Positions 48,498-57,402 of a stretch of 64,000 nucleotides of DNA are shown one piece after another (within the stretch, counting starts at the first letter, position 1; the number at the start of each line of letters is the position of its first letter). The position numbers and the translations under genes were made by a program. Source of the DNA: Nostoc sp. ATCC 53789 (lineage in GTDB: Bacteria > Cyanobacteriota > Cyanobacteriia > Cyanobacteriales > Nostocaceae); contig NZ_CP046703.1 of NCBI RefSeq assembly GCF_009873495.1, positions 4,444,501 through 4,508,500 on the forward strand, in the 5' to 3' direction. The notes beneath the pieces are model-generated. The model did not search any database and was not told the origin of the DNA. It saw nothing but the letters and a program-made list of their open reading frames with translations.

Positions 48498-49265
48498 TTG
48501 AATAAGGTAACACTCAGGCTAGAGCAAGTTAATCTGTTTACAAAGCTGAAAACCCAACTTCCAGGCAATCAGCAAGGGTATCCCATATTGCGAGATATTG
48601 ACTTGGAAGTATTTCAGGGCGAACGTATTGCAATTGTAGGGTCAGTAGGCGCTGGTAAAACTTCGTTATTACGCCTCATCAACCGCCTAATTGAACCCAC
48701 CAGTGGCAAAATCTATCTAGAAAATCAAGAATATCGCCAAATTCCTGTCATCCAGCTACGCCAGATGGTTGTACTTGTATTGCAAGAGTCAAAGCTGTTA
48801 GGGATGACAGTTCAGCAAACCTTGGCTTATCCTTTAGTTTTGCGTGGTTTGCCCAAACAGACAATTCAGCAACAAGTCAGTTATTGGACAGAACAACTGC
48901 ACATTCCCAATGAATGGTTAGGGCGAACTGAGGTACAACTTTCTGCTGGACAACGACAACTAGTAGCGATCGCTCGTGCCTTACTCATCCAGCCTAAAAT
49001 ATTATTATTAGACGAGCCAACCTCTGCCCTTGATGCTGGTACAGCTTCCCATCTCATGCAAGTCTTAAACCAGTTGAGTCAAACTCATCAAACCACGATT
49101 CTGATGGTAAATCACCAACTGGAACTTGCCCAAATGTTTTGTACTCGATTATTACACCTAAAACAAGGTCATTTATCCACAAATCAAACAGTCTCTGAGA
49201 TAGACTGGCTTGAATTACGAGAAACCTTAATTCAAGCAGAAGCTCAAGACGATTTTGGATTTTGA
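48498..49265 (+). CDS. ABC transporter ATP-binding protein (FetA/YbbL-like)
   Basis: The 255-residue protein is a complete ABC ATPase: Walker A GSVGAGKTS, Q-loop LQESKLLG, signature LSAGQRQLVAIARA, Walker B ILLLDEPTSALD and an H-loop in MVNHQ. Its pattern resembles FetA/YbbL-type ATPases, which partner a FetB/YbbM membrane protein in iron or redox homeostasis. No permease gene lies next to it, so the partner is unknown. No ATG is available near the conserved start; TTG at 48498 is the best candidate. Confidence 0.82.
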   Translation: MNKVTLRLEQVNLFTKLKTQLPGNQQGYPILRDIDLEVFQGERIAIVGSVGAGKTSLLRLINRLIEPTSGKIYLENQEYRQIPVIQLRQMVVLVLQESKLLGMTVQQTLAYPLVLRGLPKQTIQQQVSYWTEQLHIPNEWLGRTEVQLSAGQRQLVAIARALLIQPKILLLDEPTSALDAGTASHLMQVLNQLSQTHQTTILMVNHQLELAQMFCTRLLHLKQGHLSTNQTVSEIDWLELRETLIQAEAQDDFGF

Positions 49266-49332
49266 ACGGGTCAGGAGACAGAAATCAAGAGTCGTTATCT
49301 AACCTTCCCAATTCCCAATTCCCAACTCTTTA

Positions 49333-50106
49333 TCAAACTTGACTACTAGTAAGTGTTGAACGTTGATTATTAAATCTCTCTCTAGCTAACTTTGTTGTTT
49401 GTGATTGTGAAATATTGGTATTCAAAATTTCCATGTTAAAACGGTATCCTACATTGCGGATAGTTTGAATCAAGTTTGGTTGGCGAGGATCAAGTTCAAC
49501 CTTTTTCCGCAGCGATAAAACGTGAGTATCAATGGTACGAGGGTTATCAATAGCGTCAGGCCAAGCACGACGCAGTAATTCCGACCTACTCAGAGGTACT
49601 CCCCCAGCTTGTGCCAAAACGTACAATAAACTGAATTCTTGGGGCGTTAAGTCGATAAACTCTCCCTGGAAGCGGACACGGCGCTGGACTAAATCTATTT
49701 GCAAAGTGCCATAATCCAAATAAGCTGGTGCAGTAGGTGTGCGTTTCCGGCGAATCAGTGCCTCTACCCGTGCCAAAAACTCTTGCATCCCAAAAGGTTT
49801 ACTCAGGTAATCATCTGCACCCGCCTTTAAACCTGCGACGATATCACCTTCACTATTACGAGCAGATAGCATTAAGATTAGAGGCTGCTGCTGACGATGC
49901 AACCAACGACAAAACTCAATGCCATCACCATCAGGCAGGTCTGCATCCAATACTACCAGTGTTGGTTGATGGCTTAAAAATACTTCCCTTGCTTGATAAA
50001 TACTGGCAGCTTGATGCACACGGTATTCCAGCTGTTGCAAGTGCCAACCCAACAACGACCTCAGATGGGGATTCCCCTCAATGATTTCTATACAAACCGA
50101 ACCCAC
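49333..50106 (-). CDS. OmpR/PhoB-family response regulator
   Basis: The 257-residue protein has a receiver domain (residues 4-118) and a winged-helix DNA-binding domain (about 128-230, with ELLRRAWPDAIDNPRTIDTHVLSLRKKV). The phosphoacceptor Asp54 is in VVLDADLPDGDG and the conserved Lys in LSKPF. The acidic pocket, usually DD, is reduced to Glu10-Gly11, so metal binding and phosphorylation may differ from normal. The C-terminal 30 residues are an extra polar tail. No sensor kinase is adjacent. Confidence 0.85.
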   Translation of the reverse strand: MGSVCIEIIEGNPHLRSLLGWHLQQLEYRVHQAASIYQAREVFLSHQPTLVVLDADLPDGDGIEFCRWLHRQQQPLILMLSARNSEGDIVAGLKAGADDYLSKPFGMQEFLARVEALIRRKRTPTAPAYLDYGTLQIDLVQRRVRFQGEFIDLTPQEFSLLYVLAQAGGVPLSRSELLRRAWPDAIDNPRTIDTHVLSLRKKVELDPRQPNLIQTIRNVGYRFNMEILNTNISQSQTTKLARERFNNQRSTLTSSQV

Positions 50107-50685
50107 GGCGGCAAGACCCCTTAGCGTCTGATGACTTTCAAAGTAACAAGCCCATCTCTAAGGTTTTGTAGCCTTTGTTACTTCAACTGCTATTAGCTTT
50201 ACATTTCCTCATAAAAAACGTGGCAAAATCTTTAATTTATGCCTTGGCGATAGGGGATTAGAAATATTATTAAATTTTTATTAAATTTCTCAGCAGTGTT
50301 GTTAGACGTATCAAAAATTCTTGTAGCTTAACATTCTGCTTTTTATGGGTGTAATGTGGGAATATCTATAACCAATCAGCAAAACGTTAATACAACAGCT
50401 TTTCAACCTGATAGTAAAAGTAGATTTCTCAGCAAAATTACTGCCCTTATCCAGGAATATAACACCAATACAATTGGGTCATTGAATATGAAAATCAGAC
50501 AAATAACTGAGCAGATAACTAGAATCGGTGTTTTCTGGAATAGGATTAAAGTAGCGTGTAGCTGCTATGAGGGTACTACCCAAAGTAGATGTGTAGACTT
50601 TGAGTTGATGTCAAAGTAAAATTACACTTCACATTTGAGCGTGAATCATTTACAATTCTCATTCCAAGAGATTAATACAGCAGTT
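50107..50685. other. Intergenic region upstream of the response regulator and DUF6761-like gene
   Basis: An 87-codon frame from GTG 50356 crosses this region, but its composition is not typical and I see no family, so I treat it as non-coding. The region should hold the promoters of both flanking genes. Confidence 0.45.
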
Positions 50686-50934
50686 ATGCTCCAAGACACA
50701 CAAACCATCCGCTATTACCAAAGACTCACCGACGCCTTCGCCGAGTTATGGAATCGCGGTTATCGCACGGATGATATGCGGATGTATTTGGATGGATATC
50801 TAGCCGCATTGCGACAAAGTAACGTCATTGAACCTTATCTGATTCATCGTCTAGAAGAGGAGGCCAGCCGCTTCTTGTACGATGGGTCAAATTTTGCAGT
50901 GCCGCAACCACAGCCACAACCAGATTACTACTAA
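50686..50934 (+). CDS. Small cyanobacterial protein, DUF6761-like
   Basis: From the ATG at 50686 the 82-residue protein starts MLQDTQTIRYYQRLTDAF and continues with LWNRGYRTDDMRMYLDGYLAALR and IEPYLIHRLEEEASRFL; I associate this with a conserved small cyanobacterial family without known function. It is alpha-helical and soluble, and the C terminus is Pro/Gln-rich. The frame is open to a TTG at 50635, but the ATG start fits the conserved region. Confidence 0.72.
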   Translation: MLQDTQTIRYYQRLTDAFAELWNRGYRTDDMRMYLDGYLAALRQSNVIEPYLIHRLEEEASRFLYDGSNFAVPQPQPQPDYY

Positions 50935-51057
50935 GTACCATTTAGTTGGTCATTAATAGTAACCGTTAATTACCGCAGATGATTATAGCATATTATCTGT
51001 ATTGGTCAACGGGTTGCCGTGGTGTGAGATTTTGGAGATATTGTATTGATTAAACGC

Positions 51058-51165
51058 ATCCCCTCAGCCTTATATTGGTTTTGCCAATGTGACTGAGGGG
51101 ATTGTTGACTAAAACCTATTAAAAAGCCTTGAAAGGGGAGATAAATAGTGTCTCTCCTTTCAAGG
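51058..51165 (+). terminator. Two successive hairpins between convergent genes
   Basis: The first is ATCCCCTCAG (51058-51067) pairing with CTGAGGGGAT (51093-51102), with an inner ATTGG / CCAAT stem. The second is CCTTGAAAGGGGAGA (51127-51141) with TCTCTCCTTTCAAGG (51151-51165), one mismatch. They separate the DUF6761-like gene from grxD and may stop transcription from both sides. Confidence 0.65.
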
Positions 51166-51240
51166 GCATTAAAAATGGCACATTGCCTTGATAAAGAAGC
51201 GCAAATTGAGCGTATTCCCTCTACTTTACTTAGAGAGACA

Positions 51241-51564
51241 TTAGGAAGCTAGTGCTACTTCTACCTTTTGTTGCAATTCACCTTTTTGGTAAAGTTCAAT
51301 CAAGATATCAGAACCGCCAACAAATTCACCATTGATATACACTTGGGGAATTGTTGGCCAGTTAGAGTATTCTTTAATTCCTTGACGGATTTCAGAGTCT
51401 GAGAGAACATCAACCGTCTCGAAGGGAACTCCCAAGGTATTGAGAATCTGCACAACGTTGTTGGAGAAACCACATTGGGGCATTAACTTGTTTCCCTTCA
51501 TAAAAACTAGAATTTTGTTCTGTTCTAGCAAGTTATCAATTTTCTCTTTGATTTCTGGTGTCAT
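51241..51564 (-). CDS. grxD: Monothiol CGFS glutaredoxin (Grx4 type)
   Basis: The 107-residue protein has the CGFS active site at Cys31 and the partner motifs WPTIPQVYINGEFVGG, which bind glutathione. CGFS glutaredoxins bridge a [2Fe-2S] cluster in dimers and in complexes with BolA, and act in iron homeostasis. The gene lies 85 bp downstream of a BolA family gene on the same strand, consistent with that partnership. Confidence 0.93.
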   Translation of the reverse strand: MTPEIKEKIDNLLEQNKILVFMKGNKLMPQCGFSNNVVQILNTLGVPFETVDVLSDSEIRQGIKEYSNWPTIPQVYINGEFVGGSDILIELYQKGELQQKVEVALAS

Positions 51565-51649
51565 GGTATTTGTATTTCCTATGTTGCATTCAACGATGAT
51601 GACTGAGGAGTTAAAAATTTTATAACTCCTAACTCCTATACTCCTAACT

Positions 51650-51907
51650 TTAGGAACTTGCTGTAGCTTGCCAAGCTTCGGGAGTGTATGTTTTTACCGC
51701 CAAGGCATGAATCGCTTCAGTTGACATAGCTTGACCCAACGCACCATAAACTAACTGGTGCTGTTGCACTAGTCCTTTACCTGCAAAGTGCGATGAAACT
51801 ACTGTCACTTGATAGTGGTCGCCGCCACCAGTCAAGTCTTGCACCTGAACCTGTGCGTCTGGCAGTTCCGCCTTGATCATTGCCTCAACCTGCTGCGGAC
51901 TAATCAT
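51650..51907 (-). CDS. BolA family protein
   Basis: This 85-residue protein has the BolA/YrbA fold pattern with a helix ([19 protein letters not shown]), the conserved [27 protein letters not shown] core and the [13 protein letters not shown] end. His in the core can help bind the Fe-S cluster bridged with Grx4. Its place directly upstream of grxD supports a Grx4-BolA iron sensor or carrier pair. Confidence 0.92.
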   Translation of the reverse strand: MISPQQVEAMIKAELPDAQVQVQDLTGGGDHYQVTVVSSHFAGKGLVQQHQLVYGALGQAMSTEAIHALAVKTYTPEAWQATASS

Positions 51908-52135
51908 CGCAATTCCTGAAAAAACTTACTTTTCTATTATTAACAGATATGGAGTAAATGCCCGTGCCAACTTCAGGTTTTGGCAAGGCTGTAGATAAAC
52001 CCGCCTCTGAGGTGTATTTTTGAGAACGCTCAGGTTTTGGCAATGGCGGATAGCTCTATCCTAGCACTGGGGCATTCTCAAGCGACTAATTAGGGAGATA
52101 AGGGAGATGGGAAAAAGAGGCAACAAAAATTTAAT

Positions 52136-52714
52136 TTATTTTTTTGGGGATGAGGAAGATGAAGTACCACCTTCTCTGGGATAGGGAGAATCAACAAAAC
52201 CCAACTCAAACAACTGTTTATAAGCTTTCTTGCCTAAATCTCGTGTCGGGTTTTGACTCTTAATTATTTGAACCAACAACGGCACAGCTAATTCTGGCTG
52301 ATTTTGGGCGCGATGTACCAATGCTAGCTGAAAGGTGGCTTCATCTCGCTTTTGGGCTGTTAATAGAGCTTTTTGACGCTGAGAATCAGAAACTCTATTG
52401 TCAATTCCCGAAAAGCTAGAATTTAACTCTTGATAAAAATTAGATAGCTGATTATAAACCTGACGTGCTTCTTGTAGCTTTTTAGCAGCTAAGGTGTAGT
52501 TTTGAGCAGAAACAGCTTGTTCTGCATCTTTTACTAAGCGATCGCCACCTTCAATGCTCAAAAGGCTGTTACTTTGGGTTATGGGGCGCAGATTATTAGG
52601 ATCGTTGGGGTCAATGGGTTGTGGGCTATTAGTGCCTGGTGACTGTGATACCTGAGCATTCACAGGTGATAGCAGGCTGAGGACTGCTATGACTGATAAA
52701 AGGGTACGGTGCAT
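52136..52714 (-). CDS. Hypothetical secreted protein with helical repeats
   Basis: No family is recognised with certainty. From Met 52714 a signal peptide runs to about residue 21 (LLSVIAVLSLLSPVNAQ). A Pro/Asn-rich segment is followed by helical regions (AEQAVSAQNYTLAAKKLQEARQVYNQL; TFQLALVHRAQNQPELAVPL) resembling two TPR-like units, and a Ser-rich tail. A periplasmic role is likely. Confidence 0.7.
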   Translation of the reverse strand: MHRTLLSVIAVLSLLSPVNAQVSQSPGTNSPQPIDPNDPNNLRPITQSNSLLSIEGGDRLVKDAEQAVSAQNYTLAAKKLQEARQVYNQLSNFYQELNSSFSGIDNRVSDSQRQKALLTAQKRDEATFQLALVHRAQNQPELAVPLLVQIIKSQNPTRDLGKKAYKQLFELGFVDSPYPREGGTSSSSSPKK

Positions 52715-52741
52715 CAAGGTAACAGCGGCAGCAGTGTTCAT

Positions 52742-53294
52742 GGGATCAATTAGTGCGACAACTATATAAAAAGTTATGGAAACTTCGGGTATCTTAACTC
52801 TGTTTTGGTTTTGGACAAAGCAAAGTTACATCCTAAGTATCTCTGATTTAGGACTGAAAATCGCTTTAATAGAGTTCCCATTGCCCTTGTATAGTAACTA
52901 ACTTAAATCTTCGTGATGAGCGATACTACGGTGGGCTGGGTTAACACGTTAATTACTCTGATTTTCCAATCATCGGTTTACTCGCAACCACCTTGTAACT
53001 ATCTAACTGAAGTAGCAAAAATGTTTCTTCTAAAGCAATTCAGTAGTTTGCAGACAATTATTAGCTATTTACTCAAAAAAATGTCAATTTGGCTAAATAT
53101 CCTGTCAATAGGGAGTAATCTATATATGTATACATCCTCAAAGCTTGCAAAATAGCACTAAATCTTTAGTGACTTAATTCAGGATGGATATAGCTAGTTA
53201 GCAATTAGTGTCAAACATTGAAAATGTGCAGTTTCTTAATCATGCACGGTCAGGGGTTAAGAGGCAGTATTGTAACTTTTGCCTTTTGACAAGA
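52742..53294. other. Intergenic region
   Basis: An 80-codon frame at 52913-53155 has weak codon use and no family, and is left out. I see no other structure except AT-rich promoter-like DNA. Confidence 0.45.
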
Positions 53295-54053
53295 TCAAGA
53301 GTTAGTAATTTCTGCAAATGCGTGATTAGTAATTTTTGTTTCTTGATGACTTAATTGTTGCAGTGCCTTTCCTAAATCAGTTGTGATGCTTTTGGCATCG
53401 TATTTTATACAACCACTCATGTATTCCGCTACTCTGATTGGGGAGCCAATATCAATACTGACATCTGTACCCCAATTTGGATAAGGTTGGCTGTAATTAA
53501 TACCTATGGGTATAATTTTCACTCCCAGCCCAGAATGACTAGATTCAGCACTCAAAGCAAGACGAGCAATTCCCGGCTTCAACTGGTGAACTTGGCCATC
53601 ACGAAAAATATTACCTTCTGGAAAAATGACCAGGGTTTTTTTCTGCTGAAGTAGCTCAACTCCATGTCGCAGTGTGCGGATTGACGGATGCTTAGAATTT
53701 ACCGGAAACCCCCCCAAACGTTTGACAAACCAGCCTTGTAAACCCTGGCATTCGTCAATTGTCACCATAAACCGCAGGTCTTGTTCTCTGCGACAATCAG
53801 CAGTCGCATAGGGTACAAGTAATGCATCCCAACGTGCCCGATGAGTAGGCGCGAGGATAATAGGCCCAGTTGTAGGGATATTTTTTTGTCCGGTTATTCT
53901 AATTTGCCCAAAGAATAATGGTAATAGGCAGTGACGGCCTAATAAATATGCCAGAGGACTTAACCAAGGAGAAACCCTTGAAGTAGTACCAGCTACCTGA
54001 TGATTAGCTGATGGGCGCTGGCAGGGATCGGATGAAGAGTAAAATTCCATCAT
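53295..54053 (-). CDS. 1-acyl-sn-glycerol-3-phosphate acyltransferase-like protein
   Basis: The 252-residue protein has the acyltransferase motifs: HRARWD (His71, Asp76, the HX4D active site), GGFPVNSK for the substrate pocket, and FPEGNIFR (Glu146-Gly147) for the glycerol-phosphate site. PlsC-type enzymes make phosphatidate on the inner membrane. No obvious signal sequence is present, but the N-terminal part around residues 30-50 is hydrophobic and may hold the membrane. Cyanobacteria have several PlsC paralogs, and I cannot fix which this is. Confidence 0.85.
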   Translation of the reverse strand: MMEFYSSSDPCQRPSANHQVAGTTSRVSPWLSPLAYLLGRHCLLPLFFGQIRITGQKNIPTTGPIILAPTHRARWDALLVPYATADCRREQDLRFMVTIDECQGLQGWFVKRLGGFPVNSKHPSIRTLRHGVELLQQKKTLVIFPEGNIFRDGQVHQLKPGIARLALSAESSHSGLGVKIIPIGINYSQPYPNWGTDVSIDIGSPIRVAEYMSGCIKYDAKSITTDLGKALQQLSHQETKITNHAFAEITNS

Positions 54054-54166
54054 GACGGATGCAGCTGATTGACGGGTAAAAATTTAACGAAAAGCCTGAT
54101 TAGTTACACCGTAGATTCTCTTGCGTGACTTGTGTCGTACTAGATGGACAGTTTTACCTCTGTCCG

Positions 54167-54652
54167 TTAGTTTACCTTACGCCGCCTAGTAGCAAACCAA
54201 GCCTGTAATTGTTGACGACAAGCTGACTCTAGAATGCCTCCAATGACTTGGAGACGGTGATTAGAAGCAGCACTATCGGGTATGTTAATAGCTGTACGTA
54301 TTGCGCCAGTTTTTGTATCGTCTACTCCATATACAAGTTGTCCGACACGCGCTTGCAAAATAGCACCTGCACACATCGGACACGGTTCAAGAGTTACGTA
54401 GAGGGTACATTCATTAAGATGCCAATTTTGTAAAGTTGTTGCAGCTGTCTTCAGAGCGAGAATTTCCGCATGGGCGGTAGGGTCTTTGTCGCGTTCTTTT
54501 CTGTTTTCTCCTTGTGCCAGCAATTTGCCTGTTGAATCAATGATAACAGCACCTACGGGAACCTCACCTGCATCACCGGCTGCTTTTGCTAATTCTAAGG
54601 CACAATTCATCCATTGTTGATGTATAAGATATTCTGTGTATTTAGTTAGCAT
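54167..54652 (-). CDS. tadA: tRNA-specific adenosine deaminase
   Basis: TadA turns A34 of tRNA-Arg(ACG) into inosine. The 161-residue protein has the zinc motif HAEIL (His61, catalytic Glu63) and PCPMCAGA (Cys91, Cys94), with the family PVGAVIID start and the C-terminal RRRKVN. It is between two divergent regions and appears monocistronic. Confidence 0.93.
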   Translation of the reverse strand: MLTKYTEYLIHQQWMNCALELAKAAGDAGEVPVGAVIIDSTGKLLAQGENRKERDKDPTAHAEILALKTAATTLQNWHLNECTLYVTLEPCPMCAGAILQARVGQLVYGVDDTKTGAIRTAINIPDSAASNHRLQVIGGILESACRQQLQAWFATRRRKVN

Positions 54653-54739
54653 ATTCTTATCAATATAAAAATTTTAAAATTATACTCGCCTTTGGACGGG
54701 CAAGATAATTTAACAAGAAATGGGCGCTTAGAAACCGCG

Positions 54740-54821
54740 TCTAAACAAATAAAACCCACCTCCGTGGGTTAAAAAACCTTAATATTTATCCCACGCTGCC
54801 AAGAGCGGTTCAGGCGTGGGA
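54740..54821. mobile_element. Paired hairpins resembling an IS200/IS605 end remnant
   Basis: AACCCACCTCCGTGGGTT (54753-54770) is a perfect 7-bp stem with a four-base loop, and TCCCACGC (54789-54796) pairs with GCGTGGGA (54814-54821). Paired subterminal hairpins of this style mark ends of IS200/IS605-type elements and their non-coding derivatives in cyanobacteria. No transposase is left. It could instead be a terminator region for grxC and tadA. Confidence 0.45.
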
Positions 54822-54837
54822 CTTCTGTCGGTTCAAG

Positions 54838-55152
54838 CTAAATAGCAACTTGAGCTAAAAGGGGATCGAGTTGGCTTTGTGTGTCTAGCTGATAGAGGTC
54901 ATCGCAGCCACCAATGTGCTGGTTATTAATGAAAATTTGCGGTACGGTACGTCTTCCGTTAGCGCGTTCTGCCATTTTAGCTCTGGCTGCTTCATCACCG
55001 TCAATTTTATATTCAGTAAAATTTACACCTTTCCACCACAGCAGTATTTTGGCACGAATGCAGTAAGGGCAAGTTTGCCAGGTGTAAAGCTCGACGTTGG
55101 CTTTAACTCGCTCTGGATGGCGATTTAAGAGGGGATTAAGAAAGTCCAGCAT
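54838..55152 (-). CDS. grxC: Glutaredoxin 3
   Basis: The 104-residue protein has the dithiol CPYC active site at Cys28-Cys31, TVPQIFI with the cis-Pro, and GGCDDL for glutathione. It reduces disulfides and mixed glutathione disulfides, drawing electrons from glutathione. An N-terminal extension of about 18 residues before VELYTWQTCPYC is unusual but common in Nostoc. Confidence 0.92.
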   Translation of the reverse strand: MLDFLNPLLNRHPERVKANVELYTWQTCPYCIRAKILLWWKGVNFTEYKIDGDEAARAKMAERANGRRTVPQIFINNQHIGGCDDLYQLDTQSQLDPLLAQVAI

Positions 55153-55199
55153 ATTTTCTTAAGCAAGATTTTAACTATGTCTCTAGCCTAGATCATTGC

Positions 55200-55772
55200 T
55201 TACCGCATCGGCGCTGGAACCCACTTTTGGAAACCCTCTAAATGATTCCAGTAAGCCAAATATCCAGTTAATGCCCAAATTAGAGCAGCTACTATTAGCA
55301 CTGCTACGCCAATTAGCCGCCAGGTTCGGTTGGTTTTCCAGTAGAGAGTTGGCGCTGCAAAAATACCACCTAAGCCAGTTAAAATAAAGCCGATTCCTGA
55401 TAGAAGCGGTTGCTTAGTCATGTTCAAGTTGATGATGCGGAAACCCACTACGATCGCAACTAGGCCAGCAAAGAAGCCGTAAATTGCTATTGTCGATAAA
55501 TCCCAACCTTGAGCAAGTGCGATCGCAGCCGCAACAAACAAGATTCCAAATAGGACACTTGTCTCACCGAAGGCAATATTAAAGCTACCAATAACTGGCC
55601 AGGTGAAGCTCATGTGTAAACCAGTTGTTAGTGCGATCGCACCCGTAATTCCAAAACCGGGAATCCACTGTCTCTGATTAGAACTATCTATACCACGATA
55701 CACATAGTCAGCCAGTAGAAATAGCCCAGCTACCATATTGATCAACATGAGTGTGATGTAGTCGATAAACAC
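55200..55772 (-). CDS. DUF981 family membrane protein
   Basis: The 190-residue protein has about five hydrophobic helices (near 5-22, 42-58, 70-86, 93-112 and 155-175) with conserved GFGITGAIALTTGLHMS and FGETSVLFGILF. DUF981 proteins are polytopic inner-membrane proteins of unknown role. It is 47 bp upstream of grxC and may share a transcript with it. Confidence 0.8.
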   Translation of the reverse strand: MFIDYITLMLINMVAGLFLLADYVYRGIDSSNQRQWIPGFGITGAIALTTGLHMSFTWPVIGSFNIAFGETSVLFGILFVAAAIALAQGWDLSTIAIYGFFAGLVAIVVGFRIINLNMTKQPLLSGIGFILTGLGGIFAAPTLYWKTNRTWRLIGVAVLIVAALIWALTGYLAYWNHLEGFQKWVPAPMR

Positions 55773-56127
55773 TATTGACCTCTCAATTTGACAAGCTATT
55801 TACTCTGCGCTTCGTTTTTCAGTTTTTAGTGAATTTACTAACTTTTTTCTTTATTATTTTATACCTGAATATAAACACTGAAGAACAGCAATATTCTAAA
55901 ATATTTACTGCTAAATAATTTGTGCAGTTTTTAACTTAGTTACTTTTAAACAGGTTTTATACTGGAGTTGGATGAGTGAAAAATAAGGATGTGCTAGATG
56001 GTACTTTTCTAACCAGTTAGCAGTAAAACTTAACTTTCTTCCACGTGTATCCGCCCTTTGGTAGACTTGAAGACTGAAATAGCCAGATAAAGCGGCGGAA
56101 ATTCAAGCAGTTGAGAGGGCAGACTCT
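55773..56127. other. Promoter region between DUF981 gene and glpX
   Basis: This 355-bp AT-rich stretch carries divergent promoters. No repeat or RNA stands out. Confidence 0.5.
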
Positions 56128-57165
56128 GTGGAAAATACACTTGGGTTAGAGATTATTGAAGTAGTAGAGCAAGCCGCGATCGCTTCCTCGAAATGGATGG
56201 GCAAAGGCGAAAAAAATATCGCTGACCAGGTAGCTGTGGAAGCTATGCGGGAGCGGATGAATAAAATCCACATGCGCGGTCGCATCGTTATCGGAGAAGG
56301 TGAACGCGATGACGCACCGATGCTATACATCGGGGAAGAAGTTGGTATCTGTACCCAACCAGATGCTGCAAATTTCTGTAACCCTGATGAACTAATTGAA
56401 ATTGATATCGCCGTTGACCCCTGTGAAGGTACGAACCTGGTAGCTTATGGACAACCTGGTTCGATGGCTGTGTTGGCAATTTCTGAAAAGGGTGGATTAT
56501 TTGCAGCTCCTGACTTTTACATGAAGAAGTTAGCAGCACCTCCTGCGGCTAAGGGCAAGGTAGACATCAACAAGTCAGCAACAGAAAACCTGAAGATTCT
56601 CGCTGAGTGCCTAGATCGGAATATTGAAGAACTTGTGATTGTGGTCATGAAGCGCGAACGCCACAACGATTTAATTAAAGAAATCCGTGAGGCTGGAGCG
56701 AGAGTCTCACTAATTTCAGACGGTGATGTGGGTGCAGCTATAAGCTGCGGTTTTGCTGGAACTAATATCCACGCTCTGATGGGTATTGGTGCGGCTCCTG
56801 AAGGTGTAATCTCGGCAGCTGCAATGCGTGCTTTAGGTGGACACTTCCAAGGTCAACTGATTTATGATCCGGCAGTAGTCAAAACAGGTCTGATTGGAGA
56901 AAGCAGAGAAGCTAACATTGATCGTTTAAAGTCGATGAATATCAATGACCCCGATAAGGTCTATGATGCTCACGAACTAGCATCTGGTGAAACTGTTCTG
57001 TTCGCTGCTAGCGGCATTACCAGTGGTAATCTGATGAATGGTGTACGTTTCTTCAACGGCGGAGCCAGAACTCAAAGCTTGGTAATTTCCAACCAGTCAA
57101 AAACTGCTCGATTTGTTGATACAATTCACATGTTTGGTGAACCCAAGACTCTCCAACTGAACTAA
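56128..57165 (+). CDS. glpX: Class II fructose-1,6-/sedoheptulose-1,7-bisphosphatase
   Basis: In cyanobacteria this bifunctional phosphatase drives the Calvin-Benson cycle by hydrolysing FBP and SBP. The 345-residue protein has the GlpX metal-binding [11 protein letters not shown] and DPCEGTN motifs and the substrate block [11 protein letters not shown]. It starts at GTG; no ATG fits upstream. A long repeat-filled spacer separates it from hemA. Confidence 0.93.
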   Translation: MENTLGLEIIEVVEQAAIASSKWMGKGEKNIADQVAVEAMRERMNKIHMRGRIVIGEGERDDAPMLYIGEEVGICTQPDAANFCNPDELIEIDIAVDPCEGTNLVAYGQPGSMAVLAISEKGGLFAAPDFYMKKLAAPPAAKGKVDINKSATENLKILAECLDRNIEELVIVVMKRERHNDLIKEIREAGARVSLISDGDVGAAISCGFAGTNIHALMGIGAAPEGVISAAAMRALGGHFQGQLIYDPAVVKTGLIGESREANIDRLKSMNINDPDKVYDAHELASGETVLFAASGITSGNLMNGVRFFNGGARTQSLVISNQSKTARFVDTIHMFGEPKTLQLN

Positions 57166-57257
57166 TTTTTAGGGAATGGGGAAATAAAAGTATGGGCGAA
57201 GCATTTGGAAAGAAATCTTTCGATCAAACTGAAAAATAGTCACCCAAATGCTTCACC

Positions 57258-57402
57258 CTTGCAGTAGTTAGTAGTTAGTAGTTAGTGATTAATAGTTGTT
57301 TGTTGCTGGGAAAAACTACCAACCAATAAACAAAATTCCCCATTCCCTATTCTGACTCAATGCCCTATTCTCAACTACCAACTAGTAACTACGATTTAGC
57401 AA
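57258..57402. repeat. AGTAGTTAGTAGTTAG repeat and spacer before hemA
   Basis: Short tandem AGTTAGTAGTT units and a degenerate mirror (CAACTACCAACTAGTAACTA) lie in the spacer between glpX and hemA. It is a simple intergenic repeat without spacers of the CRISPR type. Confidence 0.6.

Noticed and set aside
50356-50619. 87-codon frame from GTG upstream of the DUF6761-like gene
   Set aside because: Composition does not look coding and no motif is seen; more likely leader DNA.
52913-53155. 80-codon plus-strand frame in an intergenic region
   Set aside because: No recognisable family, poor start context and low-complexity hydrophobic composition of AT-rich DNA; kept as non-coding.
57258-57402. CRISPR-like tandem repeat
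   Set aside because: Units are only 8-9 bases, irregular, and without unique spacers of constant length; it is a simple intergenic repeat.
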